In this document: piece by piece, positions 44,788-51,872 of the stretch | Layout: every line of letters begins with the position of its first letter | Numbering within the stretch: position 1 is the first letter of the stretch | Source of the DNA: Oscillospiraceae bacterium | GTDB lineage: Bacteria; Bacillota; Clostridia; Oscillospirales; Oscillospiraceae | Reading direction: 5' to 3' | Assembly: GCA_910575265.1 (NCBI GenBank) | Contig: CAJTEA010000002.1 | Span: forward strand, 187,503 to 251,502 | DNA: 64,000 nt | Notes under the pieces: generated by a model | Told to the model about the DNA's origin: nothing | Databases searched by the model: none | The model's input: the letters and a program-made list of their open reading frames with translations, nothing else | Program-made: the position numbers and the translations under genes

Positions 44788-44815
44788 GAGGGGCCGGAGA
44801 ATACTCCGGCCCCTC
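44788..44815 (-). other. Intercistronic hairpin after the sugar-binding-protein gene
   Basis: Perfect 12-bp stem GAGGGGCCGGAG / CTCCGGCCCCTC with a 4-base loop and no T run leftward. Probably stabilises the binding-protein mRNA segment over the downstream ATPase and permease part. Confidence 0.6.
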
Positions 44816-44854
44816 CTCCGTCTATCGTGCCTGATTCGGTTGTTTCAGCTTAAT

Positions 44855-46060
44855 TTAGTGGATCAGGTCGGCGGGCATCCAGTCGGCCACGGACAGGTAG
44901 CTCAGGTTGCCGTAGGTCTCGTCGGCCACCTCGGACAGGTTCTCCACGGTGGAGTCAGACTTCAGCGCGGAGGCCAGAATGGCGGAGCCGGGGACCTCGA
45001 CCACGTCCACGCCGGACTGGCCGCTGGCGGGATCATAAATCTTGTCATACTCGCCGGCGATCTCCAGCATCAGGATACGCATGCCGATCTCACCGTTCAG
45101 GGTCCAGTCAGTGGTGCCGGCGGCGGTCCAGATGTCGGGGCGGGTAAGCATGTTGGTGACATCGACGGGGTCGATGTCCACACTGCCCATAGGCAGCGCG
45201 TCGCCGTTCTCACCGTTGAAGTTGGCGTTCTCCACGATGGCCTGATACACGCCCTGGCCGTAGCAGTCGTAGTACACCACAACGCCGTCCACGTCGGCCC
45301 GGTTCACGCCCTGGAGGTAGGCGGCGAACACGGTGTTGGCGGAGTCAACGGTGTCCTGGAGGGGCTGGACCTCGCCCACGGTGGTGATCTTGCCGGCCTG
45401 CTCATACTCCTGCCAGCCCACCTCCCGGCGGTCGAAGGGGGAGTTGTAGTTGGGGCCGCGCCAGACCTTGATCAGGCGGACGCCCTCGCCGAAGTTCTTG
45501 ATCATGTCATCAAGCAGAACGGTAACCAGAGAGGCGTCCTGCTGGAACATCTGGGTAACGCCGGGGATCTTCTGATACTCGCCGTCGGCGTAGAACTGGG
45601 TGTCGAAGCAGGTGATCTTCAGGTTGGGGTACTGCTCGGTGATCTCCTTCAGGAAGACGTAGGAGCCATCCTGGTTGCCGTGGGAGACCAGCAGGCCGTC
45701 GTAGCCGCCGGCGGCGCAGGTGCGGATGGTGTCCTGCCACTTGTTGAAGTCGCCGTCGCAGAAGAACACATCGCAGGTGGCGCCCAGGGCCTTGGCCAGG
45801 TCCTGGCAGGAGTTGGCCCACATCTGGAAGATGGTGGCGGAGGGCATAATCATGATATACGCGACCTTCTTGCCGGCCACGGGGCTGGCCGTGGTGTCGC
45901 CGCCGGTCTGGGGGGTGCTCTGGGTGGCGCTGGAACCGCCGGTGGGCTGCTGGGCGCTGCTGCCGCCGCCGGTGCTGCCGTTTCCGCTGTTGCCGCCGCA
46001 GGCAGCCAGAGCGAGCATCATAGACGCGGCAAGGATCATAGACAATACTCTTCTTTTCAT
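44855..46060 (-). CDS. Sugar-binding lipoprotein (Peripla_BP_4 / RbsB-like)
   Basis: Extracellular receptor of the importer. 401 residues: lipoprotein signal MKRRVLS with lipobox LAAC, a Gly/Ser/Thr/Gln linker of about 45 residues, then a two-lobed periplasmic-binding fold (KVAYIMIMPSATIFQMWANS, LLVSHGNQDGSYVF, VDGVVVYYDCYGQG). ATG 46060 follows AAGGAGGACCAAA. First gene of the transporter-mtnK-mtnA operon, which makes a modified ribose (methylthioribose, 5-deoxyribose) or a nucleoside the likely ligand. Confidence 0.88.
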   Translation of the reverse strand: MKRRVLSMILAASMMLALAACGGNSGNGSTGGGSSAQQPTGGSSATQSTPQTGGDTTASPVAGKKVAYIMIMPSATIFQMWANSCQDLAKALGATCDVFFCDGDFNKWQDTIRTCAAGGYDGLLVSHGNQDGSYVFLKEITEQYPNLKITCFDTQFYADGEYQKIPGVTQMFQQDASLVTVLLDDMIKNFGEGVRLIKVWRGPNYNSPFDRREVGWQEYEQAGKITTVGEVQPLQDTVDSANTVFAAYLQGVNRADVDGVVVYYDCYGQGVYQAIVENANFNGENGDALPMGSVDIDPVDVTNMLTRPDIWTAAGTTDWTLNGEIGMRILMLEIAGEYDKIYDPASGQSGVDVVEVPGSAILASALKSDSTVENLSEVADETYGNLSYLSVADWMPADLIH

Positions 46061-46085
46061 TTTGGTCCTCCTTAGAATTTTTTTC

Positions 46086-46144
46086 ACAAAAGCGAACCGG
46101 CTTTTGTTTGGTTGAATTATACAACATGCCCAGACAAATAGCAA
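46086..46144 (-). promoter_or_regulatory. Sigma-A promoter and leader palindrome of the sugar importer operon
   Basis: Leftward TTGCTA (46139-46144), 17 bp, TATAAT (46116-46121). Just downstream is the inverted repeat ACAAAAGC-gaaccg-GCTTTTGT (46086-46107), positioned like a repressor operator. Confidence 0.75.
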
Positions 46145-46473
46145 GGGCTGCCCATGGTTTTTTGTTGCAAAATGTTAATTTTCGTCCATTCACACAAATT
46201 GTGAAGAGGACTTTTGTTCAATTTTTCCCGTCCCCTTTGACCGATGGTTTTGGGCGTTTATGAGTCGGATCCATTGCCATTATTTCAGCCATTTCCTGGA
46301 ATATCGCCCCTGTTTCTGTCTATTTTAAATAATTATCCCTCTGTTGGCATTAAAAAAACCTTCGCTCCGCTCTTTGATCTGGACGCGGCCGAAAAGTTGG
46401 GGGTATTCTCCCGATTGATTTTCCCGCTTTGATTTTCCCACAGCTCCAACAAAAAACCACATTTATTCTACCA
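46145..46473. promoter_or_regulatory. AT-rich divergent regulatory region with 17-bp palindrome
   Basis: About 330 bp without a credible gene between the importer operon and the PfkB kinase. It holds TTCACA-N5-TGTGAA (46189-46205), upstream of the importer promoter and placed like an activator site. It is much richer in A+T than its surroundings. A 62-codon open frame (46244-46432) has no ribosome site. Confidence 0.5.
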
Positions 46474-46502
46474 TTGCGTTCCAGCCCCGTTTCTGATATC
46501 TT
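46474..46502 (+). promoter_or_regulatory. Sigma-A promoter of the PfkB kinase gene
   Basis: TTGCGT (46474-46479), 17 bp, TATCTT (46497-46502), about 40 bp before the ATG. Confidence 0.65.
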
Positions 46503-46540
46503 AAAGGCAGTACTTTATAAAACAGGAGGCTGCCGCGCAT

Positions 46541-47464
46541 ATGAAAATTTTGAATCTAGGCTCGATGAACGTGGACAATGTATATAAGGTAGACGAGTTT
46601 CTCCTGCCGGGAGAGACCAAGCTCTCCCAGGGGCTGAACCTGTTCTGCGGCGGGAAGGGGCTGAACCAGTCCATCGCCGCGGCGCGGGCGGGCAACGAGG
46701 TGTGGCACGCCGGACTTGTGGGCGAGGACGGCGGAATGCTGCTGGACAAGCTGGCGGAAAACGGCGTAAACACCAGCCTGATCCGTCAAGTCCCCGGCAA
46801 AGGGGGGCACACAGTCATTCAGGTGAACCGCCAGGGACAGAACTGCATCCTGCTCTACGGCGGCACCAACCGGATGCTCACCCGGGAGATCATCGACGAC
46901 ATCTTCGATACCTTCGGCCCGGAGGGAGCGGTCCTGCTGCAAAATGAGATCAATCTGCTCCCCTACGTCATGGAGACCGCCCACAGGCGGGGGCTGCCCA
47001 TTTTCTTCAACGCCGCCCCCATGGACGAGCAGGTCCACCAGTGCGACCTGTCCCTGGTGGACTGGCTCATCGTCAACGAGGTGGAGGGCCAGCAGCTGGC
47101 CGGGGACTGCCCGGAGGAGGATATTTTGCCTGTCCTCTCCCAAAAATACCCCGGCATGAGCATCCTCCTCACCCTGGGCAGCCGGGGGGCCGCCTGTCTC
47201 CACAGAGGAGAGAAGCACACCATCGGCGTATGCTCCGTCAAGCCGGTGGACACCACCGCCGCCGGGGATACCTTCAGCGGCTATTTTATGTACGGTGTTC
47301 TCAAGGGTCTGGCCATTCCCGACTGCCTTCGTCTGGCCACGGCGGCCAGCGCTCTGTGTGTGGGCCGGGCCGGCGCGGCGGACTCCGTCCCCTTGAAAGC
47401 CGAGGTGGACCAGGTTCTGGCCCAGGGGACGCTGGAGGTCCCCCAGGCGCGCGAAGAGGGCTGA
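46541..47464 (+). CDS. PfkB-family carbohydrate kinase (ribokinase-like)
   Basis: ATP-dependent sugar kinase. 307 residues: FCGGKGLNQSIAAARAG near residue 36 (substrate-binding GG), VNEVEGQQLAG, LTLGSRGAA and the anion-hole/catalytic motif VDTTAAGDTFSGYF. Closest by eye to ribokinase. Divergent from the ribose-type importer, so it may phosphorylate ribose or another pentose brought in by it, in parallel with MtnK. ATG 46541, AACAGGAGGC upstream. Confidence 0.9.
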   Translation: MKILNLGSMNVDNVYKVDEFLLPGETKLSQGLNLFCGGKGLNQSIAAARAGNEVWHAGLVGEDGGMLLDKLAENGVNTSLIRQVPGKGGHTVIQVNRQGQNCILLYGGTNRMLTREIIDDIFDTFGPEGAVLLQNEINLLPYVMETAHRRGLPIFFNAAPMDEQVHQCDLSLVDWLIVNEVEGQQLAGDCPEEDILPVLSQKYPGMSILLTLGSRGAACLHRGEKHTIGVCSVKPVDTTAAGDTFSGYFMYGVLKGLAIPDCLRLATAASALCVGRAGAADSVPLKAEVDQVLAQGTLEVPQAREEG

Positions 47465-47522
47465 ATGTTTTTCTTTTTTTGGTTATACTAAAAAAAACGA
47501 TCAGGAAAGGGCGTGACGCGAC

Positions 47523-49526
47523 GTGTCCGAACCCAAACCCAGGCGCTCCCGTTCCCCTCTGTCCCAGGCGTGGAACGGGGTGAAAAAGGACCGCTCCGCC
47601 TCCTGGCTCCTGGCGGGACACTACCACAGCGCCATTTTGGGCCGGATGTCCCCCGACGCCAGAAACAAGATGCCCCGCCCCTCTCAGGCCACCGCCTGGA
47701 CCCGGGAATTTCTCGCCCTGGAGCGGCGGCGCGACAGCACCCGCCTGCCGGAGGTTCTGCGCAACTTCACCCGCGTCGGCCCCTGGCTGAATACATGCCC
47801 GGACCAGCCTCTGGCCCAGGAGGTTCTGGCCCGCTACCCCCATGTGCTGCTCGCCGCGGCAAAGCAGGTTCTCGCGGATTTCACCTCCGCCCAGCCGGAG
47901 GCCGATCCGGACCGTCTGCTGCGGGCCAAGGGTTTTCCCGCCGCGATGCTGTTCAAGCAGGGGCTGTCCACCGTCTGGTCGGTGTGGTATGTCCCTCAGG
48001 CCATCCGCACAAGCCTGTCCCTGCTGATCGCCCTGAACCCCAAAGACGAGTATCCCGAGGCCCGCGCCACGCGCCGCCGGTTTATCCTCCATCTGGGCGG
48101 CACCAACACCGGCAAGACCTATTCCGGCTTCCAGCGGCTGCGGCGGGCCAAAACCGGGGTCTATCTGGCCCCGTTGCGGCTGCTGGCCCTGGAGGCCCAG
48201 GAAACCTTGACCGACCTGGGGGTGGACTGCTCCCTGTCCACCGGCGAGGAGGAGGACTTTCGGGAGGGGGACACCCATGTAGCCGCCACCGCCGAAAAGC
48301 TGGATTTGAAAGCCCGCTACGAGGTGGCGGTAATCGACGAGTGCCAGATGATCGCCGACCGCCAGCGGGGCTACGCCTGGACCCGGGCCATCCTGGGAGT
48401 TCTGGCTCCGGAGATTCACCTGTGCGCCGCGCCGGAGGCCAAAGAGCTGCTCATCCGGCTGATCGACAGCTGCGGCGACAGCTATGAGGTGGAGATCCAC
48501 CAGCGCGCCACGCCGCTGATCTGTATGTCCCATCCTGTGGATTATCAGCGGGTCCAGCCGGGGGACGCTCTCATCACCTTCTCCAAGGTGGGGGTGCTCA
48601 GCGTGGCGGAGGACCTGCGCCAGAGCGGAAAGGAGCCGGCCATCATCTATGGGGCCCTGCCCTACTCCACCCGCCGCAAGCAGATGGAGGGCTTTTTAGA
48701 GGGAAGGATGGAATATATCGTCTCCACCGACGCCATCGGAATGGGGCTGAACCTGCCCATCCGGCGGATTATCTTTATGGAGACGGAGAAGTTTGACGGC
48801 GTGGAGCGCCGGGAGCTGAAGCCGGAGGAGATCAAGCAGATCGCCGGCCGGGCGGGACGGTTTGGGATGTACAACAAGGGCTTTGTGGGCGCCACCCAGA
48901 ACCTGGGAGCCATCCGGGCGGGGCTGGAGGCGGTGGTGCCGCCGCTGGAATACGCGGTGGCCGGTTTCTCCGAGCTGGTCCTTCAGGTGGACTTCGACCT
49001 GCTGGAGGTGCTGACCCAGTGGAACCAGATGCCCACAGCGGAGCCCTACCGCAAGCTGGATATCTCCCGGTATATCACCATCATCTCCAAAATGCGGGAG
49101 ATGGGCTTTGTCCTCACCCGGGAGCAGGAGCTGCGCGCGGCCAACATCCCCTTTGACGAGACGGACGAGGCCCTGCGGGACCTGTTTTTCCAGCTTCTGC
49201 ACCGCTGGCAGGAGGGGGAGCCTGTGGAGCAGCCCGGTCTGCCCGCGGAGGACGCCACCCTCCCGGAGCTGGAGCTGTATTACCGGAAGCTGGACCTCTA
49301 CTTCTCCTTCGCCAAGACCTTCGCCTGCCCGGTGGACGAGGACCGGCTTTATGACAGCCGGGAGCGGGTGGCCGAGGAGATCAACGAAATTCTGCTCCAC
49401 CGGCTGCGCAACAACATCCGTTTCTGCGCCCGCTGCCAGAAGGCGCTGCCCCTGCGCCACCGGGGACGGCTGTGCGACGACTGCTATCACAAAAGCCGAA
49501 GAACGCCTTCCTGGAAACAAAACTGA
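47523..49526 (+). CDS. Suv3-like DExH-box RNA helicase
   Basis: 667 residues. The N-terminal ~180 residues are helical and unassigned. The helicase core has FILHLGGTNTGKTYSGF (Walker A), APLRLLALEAQE, AVIDECQMIAD (DExH as DECQ), VSTDAIGMGLNLPI and QIAGRAGRFG (motif VI). This combination is that of mitochondrial and bacterial Suv3/SUPV3L1 helicases. The end carries a four-cysteine zinc motif (FCARCQKA ... LCDDCYHKS). GTG 47523 follows AGGAAAGGG at a long spacing. RNA substrate is unknown; no PNPase or RNase partner is nearby. Confidence 0.85.
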   Translation: MSEPKPRRSRSPLSQAWNGVKKDRSASWLLAGHYHSAILGRMSPDARNKMPRPSQATAWTREFLALERRRDSTRLPEVLRNFTRVGPWLNTCPDQPLAQEVLARYPHVLLAAAKQVLADFTSAQPEADPDRLLRAKGFPAAMLFKQGLSTVWSVWYVPQAIRTSLSLLIALNPKDEYPEARATRRRFILHLGGTNTGKTYSGFQRLRRAKTGVYLAPLRLLALEAQETLTDLGVDCSLSTGEEEDFREGDTHVAATAEKLDLKARYEVAVIDECQMIADRQRGYAWTRAILGVLAPEIHLCAAPEAKELLIRLIDSCGDSYEVEIHQRATPLICMSHPVDYQRVQPGDALITFSKVGVLSVAEDLRQSGKEPAIIYGALPYSTRRKQMEGFLEGRMEYIVSTDAIGMGLNLPIRRIIFMETEKFDGVERRELKPEEIKQIAGRAGRFGMYNKGFVGATQNLGAIRAGLEAVVPPLEYAVAGFSELVLQVDFDLLEVLTQWNQMPTAEPYRKLDISRYITIISKMREMGFVLTREQELRAANIPFDETDEALRDLFFQLLHRWQEGEPVEQPGLPAEDATLPELELYYRKLDLYFSFAKTFACPVDEDRLYDSRERVAEEINEILLHRLRNNIRFCARCQKALPLRHRGRLCDDCYHKSRRTPSWKQN

Positions 49527-49560
49527 AAACGGACAGCAGCCCGATCCGCTGTCCGTTTTT
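49526..49560. terminator. Convergent terminator, helicase / ldh
   Basis: Stem AAAACGGACAGC / GCTGTCCGTTTT (49526-49537 with 49548-49559), ending in TTTTT, overlapping the helicase stop and just beyond the ldh stop. Confidence 0.85.
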
Positions 49561-49566
49561 CCGTCC

Positions 49567-50514
49567 TCACAGGTCCAGACCGGCGATGACCTCCCTCAGC
49601 TGTCTGGCGGAGCTGTCCAGGGCCGTCCGCTCCTTCTCCCCCAGCGGAATCTCCAGTATCTTCTCCAACCCGTTTTTGCCCACAATGGACGGGATGCTCA
49701 GGGCTATGTGGTCCAGGCCGTACTCCCCCTCCAGCACCACCGAGATGGGCAGCACCGCGTGCTCTCCCTTCACGACGCACTCCGCGATCCTCCCCACCGC
49801 CATGGCAATGCCGTAGTAGGTGGCCCCCTTGCGCTTGATGATCTCGTTGGCGCTGTCCCGGATTTCCCGGTAAATCCGCTCCATATTCTCCGCGTGGAGC
49901 TCCAGCCCCCGGAGGCGGCAGAAGTCGTCCAGGTTCAGCCCGGACACGTTGGCGCAGCTCCACACCGGCAGCTCGCTGTCCCCGTGCTCCCCCACAATAA
50001 AGGCGTGGACATTCCGGCTGTCCACCCCCAGCTCCTCCCCCAGCAGCTGCTTCAGCCGGCCGGTGTCCAGCACCGTTCCGGACCCTATCACCCGCTCCCT
50101 GGGGTAGCCTGACAGCTTCCAGGCCGTGTAAGTCAACACGTCCACCGGGTTGGATACGATCAGGAGGATGCCCTCGAAATTCCGGGCGGTGATCTGCTCT
50201 ATGATACTTTTCATAATCACCTTGTTTCTCCCGATCAGCTCCAGACGCGTCTCTCCTGGCTTCTGGTTCACCCCGGCGGTGATTACCACCAGGCCGCAGT
50301 CAGCGATGTCGTCATAGGTGCCAGCGGTGATCTCCATGGCCGCGCCGTAGGGCAGACCATCGCTCAGGTCCATGGCCTCCCCCTCCGCCTTGGCCTGGTT
50401 CGCGTCCAGCAGCACCAGGTGAGAAAACAGTCCCTGCTGCAAAAACCGAAACGCGATGGAAGCCCCTACAAAGCCGCAGCCCACAATGGCCGCCTTTCTG
50501 TGATTGATCGCCAT
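49567..50514 (-). CDS. ldh: L-lactate dehydrogenase
   Basis: Reduces pyruvate to L-lactate with NADH. 315 residues: AAIVGCGFVGASIAFR (NAD-binding glycine loop), GVNQKPGETRLELIGRN (substrate Arg in GETR), VSNPVDVLTY, SGTVLDTGRLK (Arg of DxxR) and catalytic His in IVGEHGDSELPVW. ATG 50514 is favoured over 50520, because AAGGGG lies nine bases before it. Monocistronic; no clear promoter could be set. Confidence 0.93.
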   Translation of the reverse strand: MAINHRKAAIVGCGFVGASIAFRFLQQGLFSHLVLLDANQAKAEGEAMDLSDGLPYGAAMEITAGTYDDIADCGLVVITAGVNQKPGETRLELIGRNKVIMKSIIEQITARNFEGILLIVSNPVDVLTYTAWKLSGYPRERVIGSGTVLDTGRLKQLLGEELGVDSRNVHAFIVGEHGDSELPVWSCANVSGLNLDDFCRLRGLELHAENMERIYREIRDSANEIIKRKGATYYGIAMAVGRIAECVVKGEHAVLPISVVLEGEYGLDHIALSIPSIVGKNGLEKILEIPLGEKERTALDSSARQLREVIAGLDL

Positions 50515-50632
50515 ACACATCCGCCCCTTTTGCTTATAGTCGGCCTGTCAGACCGCAACGGCCTTAGCGTGGCTGATTTTCGGCCCAATTATGCGGGTGT
50601 AAATGTCGCCGCCAGTTTTTTGAGGGAACCCC

Positions 50633-50661
50633 TTGCGCAGGAAAAATTTTTCGATTATAAT
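50633..50661 (+). promoter_or_regulatory. Sigma-A promoter of the putative metalloprotease gene
   Basis: TTGCGC (50633-50638), 17 bp, TATAAT (50656-50661), 36 bp before the ATG. Confidence 0.8.
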
Positions 50662-50697
50662 AAGCTTATCTATGTATCAGAAAAGGGGGTGTCCGCA

Positions 50698-51405
50698 ATG
50701 TCAGCCATTGGAGCGGTTGGAGGCTATGGCAGCATCGGCGGTTACTATTCCATCTATCAAAATAAGAATCTCTTTCAAAATCGGAACGCCAATCCCTCCG
50801 GAACGGAGCCGGTCAGTCCCGTTTCCCGGGCCATGACCACCCCGATACCCCCGGTCAACGGGGTATCCGCCGTCCACCGGGGGGCCTCTCAGGCCGTCCC
50901 CGAGGCGGAGGAGCGCCAATCCCAGCCGCCAACTCCGCGCGAGGGGGCCGATCCCGCCGAGATGGCGGTCCGCGCCCGAATCCAGTACGTTAACGGCGAA
51001 GCGGAGGAGCCTCTGTCGGAGGAACAGATCAACGAACAAACCAAGAGCCCCCGGGAGGTTGTGGAGGAGTCCGAGTGCCAGACCTGCAAGAACCGCAAGT
51101 ATCAGGACGGCTCCGACGACCCAGGCGTGTCTTTTAAAACCGCCACCAACGTAGCTCCCGAACAGGCCGCCGCCGCCGTCCGGGGCCACGAGCAGGAGCA
51201 CGTGGTCCGGGAACAGGCCAAGGCCCAGCGGGAGGACCGGCATGTAGTCAGCCAGTCGGTGACCATTCACACCGAGATCTGTCCCGAGTGTGGCGACGCG
51301 TATGTCTCCGGCGGCACCACCCGCACCGTCACCAAGGCTAACCCTGTGGAGGAGCCCCAGCAGGTTGAGAACGCGAAGAAGTCCGGCTTTGAGGCAATCG
51401 CCTGA
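50698..51405 (+). CDS. Putative metalloprotease, CJM1_0395/SprA-related family
   Basis: 235 residues. The N-terminal ~100 are low-complexity (Gly/Tyr, then Pro/Glu/Gln-rich). The conserved part starts at ECQTCKNRKYQDGSDDPGVS and includes AAVRGHEQEHVVREQAKA, where HEQEH is a zinc-peptidase-like HExxH motif. Two further cysteine pairs follow in CPECGDAYVSGG. No signal peptide or membrane helix. ATG 50698 is preferred; GTG 50689 is in frame but overlaps the ribosome site. Followed after 24 bp by a coiled-coil gene. Confidence 0.7.
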   Translation: MSAIGAVGGYGSIGGYYSIYQNKNLFQNRNANPSGTEPVSPVSRAMTTPIPPVNGVSAVHRGASQAVPEAEERQSQPPTPREGADPAEMAVRARIQYVNGEAEEPLSEEQINEQTKSPREVVEESECQTCKNRKYQDGSDDPGVSFKTATNVAPEQAAAAVRGHEQEHVVREQAKAQREDRHVVSQSVTIHTEICPECGDAYVSGGTTRTVTKANPVEEPQQVENAKKSGFEAIA

Positions 51406-51429
51406 CAGGATTGAGAGGAGAGAACCGCC

Positions 51430-51741
51430 ATGACAGATTTGGAACTGCTGCAAGCAATTGATCAAATGCTTGAAAAAAGACTGGATCAGGTACTTGAGAA
51501 AAAACTGGACCAAGTGCTTGACGCGAAATTTGACCAGAAGCTTACGCCTGTTTACCAGCGGTTGGATATGATCGACCAGCGGCTGGACAAAGTAGAACAG
51601 CGTCTGGACAAACTGGAAGAGGATGTGGCCGAGGTAAAGGAAAACCTTGGGGAAGTCCGAACCGGGGTAAATACGCTTCTGGAGTGGGCGGAGGAGACCG
51701 GAGACGCGATCTCATTCCCGCTCCCAAAAATAAATTTATAA
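51430..51741 (+). CDS. Small coiled-coil protein of unknown function
   Basis: 103 residues, almost entirely heptad repeats: LDQVLEKKLDQVLDAKFDQK and then QRLDMIDQRLDKVEQRLDKL. An 11-residue unit (LDxVxxRLDK) recurs. A non-coiled tail is SFPLPKINL. No transmembrane segment. ATG 51430 with GAGGAGAGAACCGCC upstream; probably cotranscribed with the metalloprotease-like gene. Function is not recognised; the repeats resemble tether or microtubule-like oligomerisation rods. Confidence 0.75.
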   Translation: MTDLELLQAIDQMLEKRLDQVLEKKLDQVLDAKFDQKLTPVYQRLDMIDQRLDKVEQRLDKLEEDVAEVKENLGEVRTGVNTLLEWAEETGDAISFPLPKINL

Positions 51742-51743
51742 TG

Positions 51744-51773
51744 ACAACCGGCCCGTTGGGCCGGTTGTTTTTG
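51744..51773 (+). terminator. Terminator after the coiled-coil gene
   Basis: 11-bp stem ACAACCGGCCC / GGGCCGGTTGT with a 3-base loop, followed by TTTT. Confidence 0.9.
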
Positions 51774-51783
51774 CTGTAACCTC

Positions 51784-51812
51784 TTGCAATTACGGGCACA
51801 TTCCGCTATAAT
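51784..51812 (+). promoter_or_regulatory. Sigma-A promoter of leuS
   Basis: TTGCAA (51784-51789), 17 bp, TATAAT (51807-51812). Only ~60 bp separate it from the start, too short for a T-box leader. Confidence 0.8.
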
Positions 51813-51872
51813 AGCATGGAATTATGGTCAATTCGGCCCATGGGTCAAACGATACAGGAGAGTGTGATAGCT

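Noticed and set aside
46244-46432. 62-codon + strand frame in the importer/PfkB intergenic region
   Set aside because: No ribosome site, AT-rich regulatory sequence, no recognisable protein.
51790-51872. T-box riboswitch before leuS
   Set aside because: The promoter leaves only about 60 nt of leader, no T-box sequence and no terminator stem.
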